Source: a virus. Taken from it: DNA of 21,972 bases. Every line of letters starts with the position of its first letter. Position 1 is the first letter of the stretch. The stretch spans positions 1-21,972 of IMG/VR virus record IMGVR_UViG_3300047322_000168. The stretch is one strand, 5' to 3'. The notes under the pieces are model-generated. The model ran no database searches. It saw only the letters and a program-made list of their open reading frames with translations, and had not been told where the DNA came from. Shown here one piece after another: positions 14,805 through 21,424 of the stretch. A program made the position numbers and the translations under genes.

Positions 14805-15797
14805 TTACAGGATCATGCCGCTGTCATCGGCGCCGACACTTACGTCTTTCTGCTTGACGTAGGTGGTGGCGACTTCAGCTTTATGATCGTCCAGTGCTTG
14901 CATTTCCGATTCCAGTGCGGCCAGAGCTTCACCGTGGTCCAGGACCATGTGCAGCTGAGTCATGCCTTTTGGCAGGACAGTGCCTGGCGCAAAGACGCCG
15001 GTGGTACGGTAGCTGGTGCCTTCGAAGACCGGGATGACTTCGTCGCTGCTGGTGAACAGACTGGCCACGGCCACCGGGGTTTTGCCTTTGAAGTTCTTGA
15101 CCGAGTCCTGATCGTAGAACGACACTTCCGACAACGCCGGCGGAATGTTGCTGTGACGGGAGTAAGCCAGGAAGTTGCTGATGTCTGCGTAATCCATTTC
15201 ACCGTTGGCTTCGGTGAAGAACAGGCTGACCAGGTTCAGACGCTCGACCACCAGTTCGTTGACTTCACCGCGGGTCAGGTCGTTGGTGTTCTTGTTGTGC
15301 AGGAAGCAGATCGGCAGGTCCAGCTGGCTCTTGGCCGTTTGGTTGGCGGCGGAACGCAGAGTGCCGACGGCGTTTTCCTTTTCCTTGGTGGAAGTGAAGT
15401 CCGAGATGTTCTGGAAGAAGATCGGCAGACCTTGCTTGGCGATGGCGCGGCCAACCAGAATACCCAGCATGGAACCAGTACCGCCAGCAGTGTTGCAGAC
15501 GATGACGTTGAACGACGACGGTTTGTGCTTGGCCAGAACCTGGGCTACGAACGCCGGAGCCTTCTCGTAGTTGGCGCCTTTGACCTTGCCGCTACCGCGA
15601 GCCAGTTGATCGGAGCTGCCGGCAGTGGTGATGTACTCGACCGGGAACAGGTCGTCAGGGCTGTTGGCGCCAGAAGCGTCGAGACCGATGAAGGTAGCTT
15701 CTTTGTTGGCCGGGGTGCGAGAAGCGGCTTTCAGAGCCTTGCCGATGTTGATGCCAGTGCCACCGCAGAGGTAATAAGTAATACCATTAGTTGTCAT
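14805..15797 (-). CDS. phuZ: PhuZ-like phage tubulin/FtsZ GTPase
   Basis: A 330-residue protein of the tubulin/FtsZ superfamily. Key parts are CGGTGINIG (11-19, the first nucleotide loop), CNTAGGTGSMLG (101-112, the tubulin signature that binds GTP phosphates), and MDYADI (201-206) in the T7 loop position, where Asp202 and Asp205 have the same spacing as the catalytic Asp pair of 201phi2-1 PhuZ. The end is helical and acidic (ALAALESEMQALDDHK), then a flexible tail with Asp-Asp (GADDSGMIL) like the acidic tail used for filament contacts. PhuZ filaments centre the phage nucleus and deliver capsids. I chose the ATG at 15797: it has a purine-rich GAAGAGATAG ahead of it and matches the family start; the longer frame from 15902 would run through the promoter. 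Own promoter, own terminator. Confidence 0.93.
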   Translation of the reverse strand: MTTNGITYYLCGGTGINIGKALKAASRTPANKEATFIGLDASGANSPDDLFPVEYITTAGSSDQLARGSGKVKGANYEKAPAFVAQVLAKHKPSSFNVIVCNTAGGTGSMLGILVGRAIAKQGLPIFFQNISDFTSTKEKENAVGTLRSAANQTAKSQLDLPICFLHNKNTNDLTRGEVNELVVERLNLVSLFFTEANGEMDYADISNFLAYSRHSNIPPALSEVSFYDQDSVKNFKGKTPVAVASLFTSSDEVIPVFEGTSYRTTGVFAPGTVLPKGMTQLHMVLDHGEALAALESEMQALDDHKAEVATTYVKQKDVSVGADDSGMIL

Positions 15798-15857
15798 GTG
15801 TTCTATCTCTTCGATGTGTGAAAGAATTTTGGAACAAGCTGTTATGCTTATCCTGAA

Positions 15858-15875
15858 AGTAATATAGGGGTGAAA
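15858..15875 (-). promoter_or_regulatory. Early-type promoter for phuZ
   Basis: The minus strand reads TTTCACCCCTATATTACT, with the complete TATATTAC core known from phiKZ early promoters, about 62 bases before the phuZ ATG. It shares 16 of 18 bases with the chmA element. Confidence 0.78.
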
Positions 15876-15933
15876 TTCTCTTGCCCCCTTATCCCCCGAC
15901 AAGGAGTCGGACTACCTTTAAAGAAAAGGACCC

Positions 15934-15962
15934 CCTGGTGCTCTTCAGAGCGACACACCAGG
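15934..15962 (-). terminator. Second, orphan minus-strand terminator-like hairpin
   Basis: CCTGGTG (15934-15940) pairs with CACCAGG (15956-15962); an inner GCTCT-GA-AGAGC can also form. On the minus strand the stem is followed by GGGTCCTTTTCTTT. No gene lies between it and the terminator at 16100-16141, so it may end a small RNA or catch read-through ahead of the phuZ promoter. Confidence 0.5.
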
Positions 15963-16099
15963 AGGCTGCTCTCAAGTACAGAGAACCAGGTCCTTAGGAG
16001 AGCCGATGATCCACGCCGAGGTACTAGCCAAAGAACCCCGAAGCAGTTTACCGGTATATCATGAAACGCTAGTAACGAAAAAGATGAAAGCAAACATAA

Positions 16100-16141
16100 C
16101 CCTCATTCACTGAACCCCGCAAGAGGCCCAATGAATGAGGG
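16100..16141 (-). terminator. Terminator of the proteasome-like operon
   Basis: Perfect 10-bp arms CCCTCATTCA (16100-16109) and TGAATGAGGG (16132-16141) around a 22-base loop that contains its own small C/G stem. The minus strand continues TTATGTTTGCTTTCATCTTTTT. It lies 182 bases past the last gene of the operon, unusually far. Confidence 0.6.
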
Positions 16142-16323
16142 AGATGAATTGTTGGGGTTTTCGTTTTGCTAATCGGAGGCAATAAACTGGGGGAACACCC
16201 CGATCACTACGGCAGGTTGTTATCCCCTAACCTTACCGTGAAACACTCCACAACCACCGCACACTTAACGAGAGCTTCTTCAGGGCAACGTCATCAGTGA
16301 AACATAACATAGCACTAATAGGA

Positions 16324-16623
16324 TTATCGTTCAGTATTCAGGTCGGTCATTGTCAAGGGGACACCGTCTTTAGGAAGAAAGAACATCACCTTGTCGAAGT
16401 ACTTGAACAGGAGAACCCACCCCAACTTTTCATACAGTTGTGTAACTGTTGGGCGCAGGTATTCCGGGATAGTGACGTCAATACAAATGTGTTCGTCGTA
16501 GTTAGTGCAGCAGCCTACAGAGAAGTTACCCCGTTTAAGGTCCACTTCGATCGTGTTGATGACCGCTAGGAACTCTTCGCTCTGACAGAGCACTTCCTGG
16601 GTAGACGTTAGTGTAATTTGCAT
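16324..16623 (-). CDS. Small unknown protein, end of the proteasome-like operon
   Basis: A 99-residue protein with beta-like segments (MQITLTSTQEVL, NTIEVDLKRGNFSVGCC, ICIDVTIPEYL) and a hydrophobic strand-like part (WVLLFKYFDKVMFFLPKDG). It has three cysteines within 101 residues. AAGGAA precedes the ATG. There is no membrane helix or signal peptide. It is the last gene before the non-coding stretch and is of unknown function, probably an early host-interaction factor by position. Confidence 0.8.
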   Translation of the reverse strand: MQITLTSTQEVLCQSEEFLAVINTIEVDLKRGNFSVGCCTNYDEHICIDVTIPEYLRPTVTQLYEKLGWVLLFKYFDKVMFFLPKDGVPLTMTDLNTER

Positions 16624-16633
16624 GACAGGTTCC

Positions 16634-17209
16634 TTAATCGAGGTCCGACCAGTCAGTGGATAGGTGTACCGGTTGTGGTTCTATCCCAGCACATTCCTTG
16701 AGAGTGTTACCGAAGCCTTCCGCAAGTTTGTCTTGAATATCCCGCAGTGGGCCAGGGACGATTTCCTCGTATGTCCGTTGGTTTTCGGACAGGGGTAAAT
16801 GCAACTCCAAACCATCTAGGTGGGACATATCAATTGTCACGCGCAGGCAGTTGTCATCACAATCCTTAATGAAAGGAGACTCTTCGAAGGTATGCGTGGA
16901 CGCGGTTTGTCCACGCGCTTCGATAGGGGATGAGCGATCACTCTTGACATGGTGGCTCTGAATGCAACCGCTGGCCCCAATGAAGTCAATACTGTACGAC
17001 GTATCGACACTACCTTCACTGATTGGCCTGTCTAGCGGGTCCCGTGGGTAAATGCGACCTGAGGGGTTACCGTGGGCTCGATGTTTCCCCACCCTTACTG
17101 AGAGATAGGCTGGGTCGTCGGTTTTAGCGATCACGACCCTGATCTCAGCATCCGCCAGATCGCAAGGGGTAGGGTTGCGCTTACCTACAACTATAACGGG
17201 CTTGTACAT
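16634..17209 (-). CDS. Unknown protein in the proteasome-like operon
   Basis: A 191-residue acidic protein with a perfect AGGAGG ribosome site. It opens with a beta-like segment (YKPVIVVGKRN), has a basic, Pro/Gly-rich middle (KHRAHGNPSGRIYPRD) and Asp/Ser-rich stretches (GSVDTSYSIDFIGASG), and ends with a helical segment (PLRDIQDKLAEGFGNTLKECA) and an acidic tail (STDWSDLD). No family recognised. It is the fourth gene of the operon and lies eight bases after the 86-residue gene. Confidence 0.82.
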   Translation of the reverse strand: MYKPVIVVGKRNPTPCDLADAEIRVVIAKTDDPAYLSVRVGKHRAHGNPSGRIYPRDPLDRPISEGSVDTSYSIDFIGASGCIQSHHVKSDRSSPIEARGQTASTHTFEESPFIKDCDDNCLRVTIDMSHLDGLELHLPLSENQRTYEEIVPGPLRDIQDKLAEGFGNTLKECAGIEPQPVHLSTDWSDLD

Positions 17210-17217
17210 GCAACCTC

Positions 17218-17478
17218 CTAGTCGGCTGGAGTGGTTTGGTAAATCGATACCTTTGGGTAAGGACAGTCAAACAGCTCCCCACTGAGGTAGCGTTCCCAGT
17301 CCGCATCCGAGGTGCCTTCCGGTCGAGGTTGAGTGGCTGCGAAAGCTGCGCGTTCTTTCCGGCATTGTTCCAGACTGGTGGTAAGCTTCTGCTTGATTTC
17401 CAAAGCAGCCCCAGTCAATACCACTGGCTTACGACGAACCTCAATGGTGATCTTTTTACGCCCGAATTGGTTCAACAT
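17218..17478 (-). CDS. Small unknown protein next to the proteasome-like gene
   Basis: An 86-residue protein, basic at the start (MLNQFGRKKITIEVRRKP) and helical and charged in the middle (EIKQKLTTSLEQCRKERAAF). It contains SDADWERYLSGE (about residues 57-68) and ends beta-like with PKVSIYQTTPAD. The start lies two bases past the stop of the upstream Ntn-hydrolase gene, with AAGGAC nearby, so translation is probably coupled. The middle segment could form a coiled coil. Function unknown; a partner of the proteasome-like proteins is a guess from spacing. Confidence 0.8.
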   Translation of the reverse strand: MLNQFGRKKITIEVRRKPVVLTGAALEIKQKLTTSLEQCRKERAAFAATQPRPEGTSDADWERYLSGELFDCPYPKVSIYQTTPAD

Positions 17479-17480
17479 GA

Positions 17481-18017
17481 TTAGACGTCCTTAGTAGGCC
17501 GGGTGGACAAGACTTTAGGTTTACCTGGGTGCTCCCACGTTGCAATGGGCGCGCTGGTGTAAGGGTCCAGCAGCGCGGCTGAGCCAACCGCAGCTACGGC
17601 GTCATTACCGACGGTCATCACTGAGAATGCAAACACCGCTCCGCTTCCCACAGCAAAAGGACCGTTCACCGGGATCAAACTGTTATAGTCAAGATCCTGA
17701 TCTGGGTAACGGGTTACAGCCCAAGCAAATACTTCACGACTCTCTGTAACCAAGATAACGTGGAAGTCCAATTCAACCGCTTCGCTGGTGACTCGGTACT
17801 TGTGGGTGATCCCTTCTTGCAAAGAGTCTTTAACCCATTCCACGTTTTCAAGGCCGCCCGCAAAACCCATGGCCAAGATCCGTTTACCGAAGACTTCCCA
17901 GTAACAGTTTTCGGTAGGGTGAAAGATCTTGTCCTGTTCGTATTGAAGAATGGTCCCGTCCATTACCGCGCAAGTATCAGCAGCAAGAGTGTGGCCATCC
18001 CAGGCAATGGTGGTCAT
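17481..18017 (-). CDS. Proteasome/HslV-like Ntn-hydrolase, short paralogue
   Basis: A 178-residue protein of the proteasome beta/HslV fold. It starts MTTIAWDGHTLAAD: removal of Met would expose Thr2 as the catalytic N-terminal nucleophile without a propeptide. Asp14 (LAAD), Lys30 (QDKIF) and the GSG at 124-126 match the conserved Asp17, Lys33 and Ser129 of proteasomes, and MGFAGG (50-55) matches the HslV AGFAGG strand. Length fits HslV (about 175). Its start lies two bases past the stop of the longer paralogue, so they are a coupled pair. No HslU/ClpX-like ATPase is in the window. It may cut peptides, form a ring with its paralogue, or have lost activity. Membership of the fold is well supported; activity is unproven. 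Confidence 0.8.
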   Translation of the reverse strand: MTTIAWDGHTLAADTCAVMDGTILQYEQDKIFHPTENCYWEVFGKRILAMGFAGGLENVEWVKDSLQEGITHKYRVTSEAVELDFHVILVTESREVFAWAVTRYPDQDLDYNSLIPVNGPFAVGSGAVFAFSVMTVGNDAVAAVGSAALLDPYTSAPIATWEHPGKPKVLSTRPTKDV

Positions 18018-18019
18018 GG

Positions 18020-18754
18020 TCAGGCCTTCTTCGGTTTCTTGATAACCAGACCAGCTTCTTGGTCCATGAGGTCCCGCGCAGCCAACGCCAACCGTTCCGC
18101 TTCTAGTACCAGTTCTTTGGCAGTAAGAGGGGTCTTTGGTTTCTCGTCTGCTTGATCAAGACTGGACTTGATTGCATCGGCTACCGCCGTTTCCAGATCT
18201 GTCTTGGTAAACACCGGTTCCGGTTCCGCCTTGGGTGGACGAGTGCTCATTACTTCAGGCACCCCCGGGAATACCCACGTCTGAACTGACCCGCCACTGT
18301 GGTTGTCCAAACGAATGGCTTGTTTAACAGCGTCTACAGCTGTCGCCCCAACCGACATCACCGCGGTGGCAATGGTTTGCCCGCTGCCCGCTGCACAAGG
18401 CCCAGTAATAGCACTGAGGATCACAGTGTTACGCTGGTGCCGATGACTACGAGACAGTCCCCAGTACCAAGCTTGCCCGTTCTCGGTCACCGCCAGAATT
18501 ACAAAATCAGACTCTGGCAAATCTTCCAGCCGTGTACGGTGAGTAACCCCGATCTCGAGTTCCTCTTTTATCCACGGCAGCATATCAATCTCACCAGCCA
18601 ATGCAAAGGCCAGCACTTTGACACCCTGGATTTCCCAGTATTCGTTTCCAGTGGGTGTAAAAATCTTTTGATGATCAGCCAGCATCGCAACGTTTTGTTG
18701 CGAGCACTTGGAGTCAGAAGCCAGTGTCGCCATATCCCAGCAAATTGTAGTCAT
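18020..18754 (-). CDS. Proteasome/HslV-like Ntn-hydrolase, long paralogue
   Basis: A 244-residue paralogue of the next gene: by hand count 24 of the first 55 residues are identical. The core keeps Thr2 (MTTI), Asp14 (LASD), Lys30 (HQKIF) and GSG (123-125), and both cores end at a shared S-T-R-P motif (170-173 here). It differs by a 70-residue C-terminal extension, acidic and Pro-rich at first (PKAEPEPVFTKTDLE), then helical (LTAKELVLEAERLALAARDL) with a Lys-rich end (KKPKKA). This tail could recruit a partner or cap a ring. First gene of its operon, with a motif matching the phuZ and chmA promoters 85 bases upstream and AAAGGG before the ATG. As with its neighbour, no partner ATPase is seen. 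Confidence 0.8.
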   Translation of the reverse strand: MTTICWDMATLASDSKCSQQNVAMLADHQKIFTPTGNEYWEIQGVKVLAFALAGEIDMLPWIKEELEIGVTHRTRLEDLPESDFVILAVTENGQAWYWGLSRSHRHQRNTVILSAITGPCAAGSGQTIATAVMSVGATAVDAVKQAIRLDNHSGGSVQTWVFPGVPEVMSTRPPKAEPEPVFTKTDLETAVADAIKSSLDQADEKPKTPLTAKELVLEAERLALAARDLMDQEAGLVIKKPKKA

Positions 18755-18837
18755 ACCCTATTACCCTTTTACTCACAGTTAAGACCAAGCACTGTTCTGT
18801 CATAAACAGTACTATACCGAATCCAGTTATTCAATAA

Positions 18838-18855
18838 GGTAATATAGGTTTCAAT
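18838..18855 (-). promoter_or_regulatory. Early-type promoter for the proteasome-like operon
   Basis: The minus strand reads ATTGAAACCTATATTACC, carrying the same CCTATATTAC core as the phuZ element, 85 bases before the ATG at 18754. An ACTGTT-8-AACAGT inverted repeat (18791-18810) lies in the leader between promoter and gene. Confidence 0.72.
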
Positions 18856-18904
18856 CTTTCCTATGAGGCTTCTGGTATAGTCTCTCTTCTTACTCCTCGT
18901 GTGA

Positions 18905-18923
18905 TTACTCCGTTCCGGAGTAA
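18905..18923. repeat. Inverted repeat TTACTCCG/CGGAGTAA
   Basis: Eight-bp arms TTACTCCG and CGGAGTAA around TTC. A second TTACTCC occurs about 14 bases upstream and can compete for the right arm. Neither strand has a strong T-run nearby, so it may be an operator or RNA hairpin. Confidence 0.6.
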
Positions 18924-18940
18924 GAGCAGAACAAGGAAGC

Positions 18941-18960
18941 GTAGTAGCTTAAGCTACTAC
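18941..18960. repeat. Perfect 20-base palindrome
   Basis: GTAGTAGCTTAAGCTACTAC is its own reverse complement. As RNA it would form an eight-bp stem with a TTAA loop, followed on the plus strand by TTTAAG. It could be a protein-binding dyad or a weak two-way terminator; part of it (GTAGTAGCTA type) resembles the arm of the terminator at 12085-12116. Confidence 0.7.
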
Positions 18961-19121
18961 TTTAAGAGCATTCTCACATTGTTCACATTTGCTTAAATTA
19001 CCCACACACTCCCCCTCTGCTTTCGCAAAGAGTTTACTTATCCAGTATACAATATGACTCCGTAAGAAAAATACTCAAATGCTATGAACAGTAACACATA
19101 GATCCTCTAGGGAGCATATCC

Positions 19122-19967
19122 ATGAACTGCGTCGATTACGCAATCAATAGGGTGATGGGGTCCGACATTGATGATTACCTCTTCAAGCTCGCATTCGAAA
19201 ACCCAAACGCCAACTACAACGGTAACTGGTACAACGTCCAAGGCGCTACCACTACCCCGCAAGGTATCCGGGAACAAGTGATCTTCCGTACCGTTCTCCC
19301 GGCTTGTAACGTGGGCGGCGGTAAAACCGAGTTCGTCGATCTGTCTGGTGCGAAGATGATGGACAAGGGTAACGGCTGTGTGGAAGTTAACGTACCCGAC
19401 ATTGCTACAGGTGGTCGCAAGATTATCTCGGTCAATGAAGTGTACCTGGGCAGCATGACGTCCGCGACTGGTATGCTGGGTATGGGGATGAACGACGGGA
19501 CTGACTGCGGCCAAGGTTCCATCAGCGACATGATGCAGGGCTTGATCGACGGTTTAACCCCAAGCCGCTCCATGCCGCACACCTACACCAATGTGCACAT
19601 GACGGGCAACAACAGCTTTGTTATCTTCGGGCTGAACTCCGGCACCTTCTCCATGACGGCCAAGTGCATCTTGGAATACGACCAAGGGTTGTCCAGCATT
19701 CACCCGCGCCACTACGAGCAGTTTGCCGAGCTGGTTGAATTGGCGGTGAAGGCTTACATCTATCGGAAGTGCCGCCGTGCGACTAACGAGGCCGTAATCC
19801 GCGCCGGTGTCCCGTTGCAGGACATCAAAGACGATATCCAGGCTTACAGCGACGCATGGACTCAATACAAAGAGTACTTCGGCGACACCTGGAAACGTTG
19901 CATGGCTTGGTCTGATCGTCAACTGGTGCAAGACACTACCCGCATGAGCGTACCCCGCCGCATGTAA
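19122..19967 (+). CDS. Probable virion structural protein
   Basis: A 281-residue protein, first gene of the right-hand plus-strand block, with AGGGAG eight bases before the ATG. The first two thirds are Gly/Asn/Thr-rich and beta-like (NANYNGNWYNVQGATTT, GMLGMGMNDGTDCGQGS, TNVHMTGNNSFVIFGLNSGT), then helical (AELVELAVKAYIYRKCRRAT) and an aromatic, Trp-rich end. This beta-then-helical build without enzyme motifs is usual in phage structural proteins, perhaps neck or tail. It shares a transcript with the next two genes (11-base gap). No family was recognised by sequence alone. Confidence 0.83.
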   Translation: MNCVDYAINRVMGSDIDDYLFKLAFENPNANYNGNWYNVQGATTTPQGIREQVIFRTVLPACNVGGGKTEFVDLSGAKMMDKGNGCVEVNVPDIATGGRKIISVNEVYLGSMTSATGMLGMGMNDGTDCGQGSISDMMQGLIDGLTPSRSMPHTYTNVHMTGNNSFVIFGLNSGTFSMTAKCILEYDQGLSSIHPRHYEQFAELVELAVKAYIYRKCRRATNEAVIRAGVPLQDIKDDIQAYSDAWTQYKEYFGDTWKRCMAWSDRQLVQDTTRMSVPRRM

Positions 19968-19978
19968 GGAATCCCCTC

Positions 19979-21415
19979 ATGTTGAAAGAACAGTATAACC
20001 CGTCGGACTTCAACTACGCCGAAGAAGAGGAACGACTCTACCACGAACAAAACAACGTCTTCAGTTTGTTCGAAGGCCTGGACAAACACAGCTACCTGGC
20101 ACAACAAGGTTTGTACCTGGAACCCCTGCACCTTGGTGAAGTCCAATCAGTGACTGGTGCTGAGGCATTGCTTACTGGTGTGAACTTTGAAAGCAACGGT
20201 GCCATCATGGCCGTCTGCAATCGGTTCGGTGGTGACTTGGACCCTACACCTAAGTGGGCCGGTGTTTTGCGTCGTTACGTGTACAGCTTCATCACCCGGC
20301 GTGTCGGGATGGTGGACTACATGGAGTTCTTTGGTAGCCCGTACTTGGGGTTGCAGAAGATCACTTTCACCACGGCTGATCGGAACCAATGGTTCAGTGA
20401 GATCTTCGACGTGGACGAAGAGGAACTCAAAGAGAACCTGCACGCCTGCAAAGCGATCAACACTGAGTGGTCGGTAGTAGGCGACGTGTTCAACCTGACG
20501 GTTCCATTCCTGCTGTACAAGGTGTACCACAGCAAGCTGGACCAGAAGACCAAACACCAGGCCTTGATCGATATCCTCTGCATGTACCACTACAAGTGCC
20601 TGACCTCCATCATTCACAACGACTACCCATTCCAGGCGCGTCGTGAAGTGGTGTTGGAAACCTACAACCGCCTGAGTCTGAAATACGACATCAAGCGTTA
20701 CGGTAGCTGGCGTGCCTTGATTGAAGCCCGGGCTGAGTTCATTCTTAACCCGAAGACAGGTATCCACTTCGACGCTTACACCAAAATGGATGACGATAAA
20801 AAGATTGTCTACATGGTCGGCGATATCCAGAACCGCTTGCGTCGGGCGATCAACGACATCAACAAGGTGTTCCACGAGGTCAAGACTCAGACCAACATCG
20901 TGAAGCTGGACAGCTCGAAGGTGAACCTTGGGGATGAATTGACGATCAAGTCGGTTACCAAGGAAGTCACCCAATACGGGTTGTACATCGACCGGGTATT
21001 GACCGAGGAAACCTCGTTCTACAAGGAAGAGCTGGCTGGGTTTGCCGCGAGTGTCCTGGAGAACGTGCCTCGGGACAAGCTGGCTTTCATTATTCAAACC
21101 TTCCCGCAAGTGTACAAGAACGCTAAGAAGCCCCACTATAAGGAGTTTACTGACGCGGTCTTGATTCACTTGTTCGAATACCTATACACCAATGGTATCA
21201 AGAAGACCAATGTGTACGACGTACTTACCAAGATGCGTGGCGCCTACGGTGCTCCTCGGAGTAAGAACGATACGGTTAAAGTCATCCGCGCTTTGGGCGA
21301 CGAGATCGTTGTGGAACAGACCGGGGTTAAAACACCTCAAACGGTTACGGTACTGCGCACCGCTCTGAGTCTGTACTTCGTGCTACGGATTCTTTCAAAA
21401 GAATATTTCGACTAG
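19979..21415 (+). CDS. Probable virion structural protein, helical
   Basis: A 478-residue, largely helical, aromatic-rich protein preceded by AAGGA. The start is very acidic (NYAEEEERLYHEQN). The middle contains helices such as HSKLDQKTKHQALIDILC and RREVVLETYNRLSLKYD, and a Lys/Asp stretch (KMDDDKKIVYMVGD). The end is LYFVLRILSKEYFD. There are no catalytic or membrane features. Its general look resembles the isolated gene at 8292-9389 without clear sequence identity. Operon position between a beta-rich protein and a small protein points to a structural or assembly role. Confidence 0.83.
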   Translation: MLKEQYNPSDFNYAEEEERLYHEQNNVFSLFEGLDKHSYLAQQGLYLEPLHLGEVQSVTGAEALLTGVNFESNGAIMAVCNRFGGDLDPTPKWAGVLRRYVYSFITRRVGMVDYMEFFGSPYLGLQKITFTTADRNQWFSEIFDVDEEELKENLHACKAINTEWSVVGDVFNLTVPFLLYKVYHSKLDQKTKHQALIDILCMYHYKCLTSIIHNDYPFQARREVVLETYNRLSLKYDIKRYGSWRALIEARAEFILNPKTGIHFDAYTKMDDDKKIVYMVGDIQNRLRRAINDINKVFHEVKTQTNIVKLDSSKVNLGDELTIKSVTKEVTQYGLYIDRVLTEETSFYKEELAGFAASVLENVPRDKLAFIIQTFPQVYKNAKKPHYKEFTDAVLIHLFEYLYTNGIKKTNVYDVLTKMRGAYGAPRSKNDTVKVIRALGDEIVVEQTGVKTPQTVTVLRTALSLYFVLRILSKEYFD

Positions 21416-21424
21416 GAGAGTTAC

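Larger units (their letters stand above)
15876..16323. other. Non-coding structured region between the proteasome-like operon and phuZ
   Basis: About 450 bases with no convincing gene. The only frames crossing it (81 residues minus from a TTG at 16093, 64 residues plus at 15870-16064) lack a ribosome site, and the minus one runs through the phuZ promoter. It holds two minus-strand hairpins followed by T-rich runs (16100-16141 and 15934-15962), a short CCGAC-AAGGA-GTCGG hairpin (15896-15910) and no tRNA features such as GTTCGA. Confidence 0.6.
18856..19121. other. Divergent intergenic region with dyads before the virion-like block
   Basis: This gap separates the minus-strand early promoter from the plus-strand genes. 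Besides the two dyads listed separately it contains TATACAATATGACTCC (about 19044-19059), which includes the TATG tetranucleotide reported for phiKZ late promoters, 60-80 bases before the ATG at 19122. No gene was found. Confidence 0.45.

Noticed and set aside
14805-15821. A 339-codon plus-strand open frame opposite phuZ
   Set aside because: Antisense shadow; the minus strand has the tubulin signature, T7 loop, promoter and terminator.
15848-16093. An 81-codon minus-strand frame before phuZ
   Set aside because: It needs a TTG start without a ribosome site, and it runs through a terminator-like hairpin and the phuZ promoter.
15876-16323. tRNA gene in the structured region
   Set aside because: No GTTCGA-type T-loop on either strand, no seven-base anticodon loop on a five-pair stem and no acceptor stem.
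20147-21169. A 340-codon minus-strand open frame opposite the virion-like gene
   Set aside because: Shadow; the plus-strand genes have consecutive ribosome sites and short spacing.
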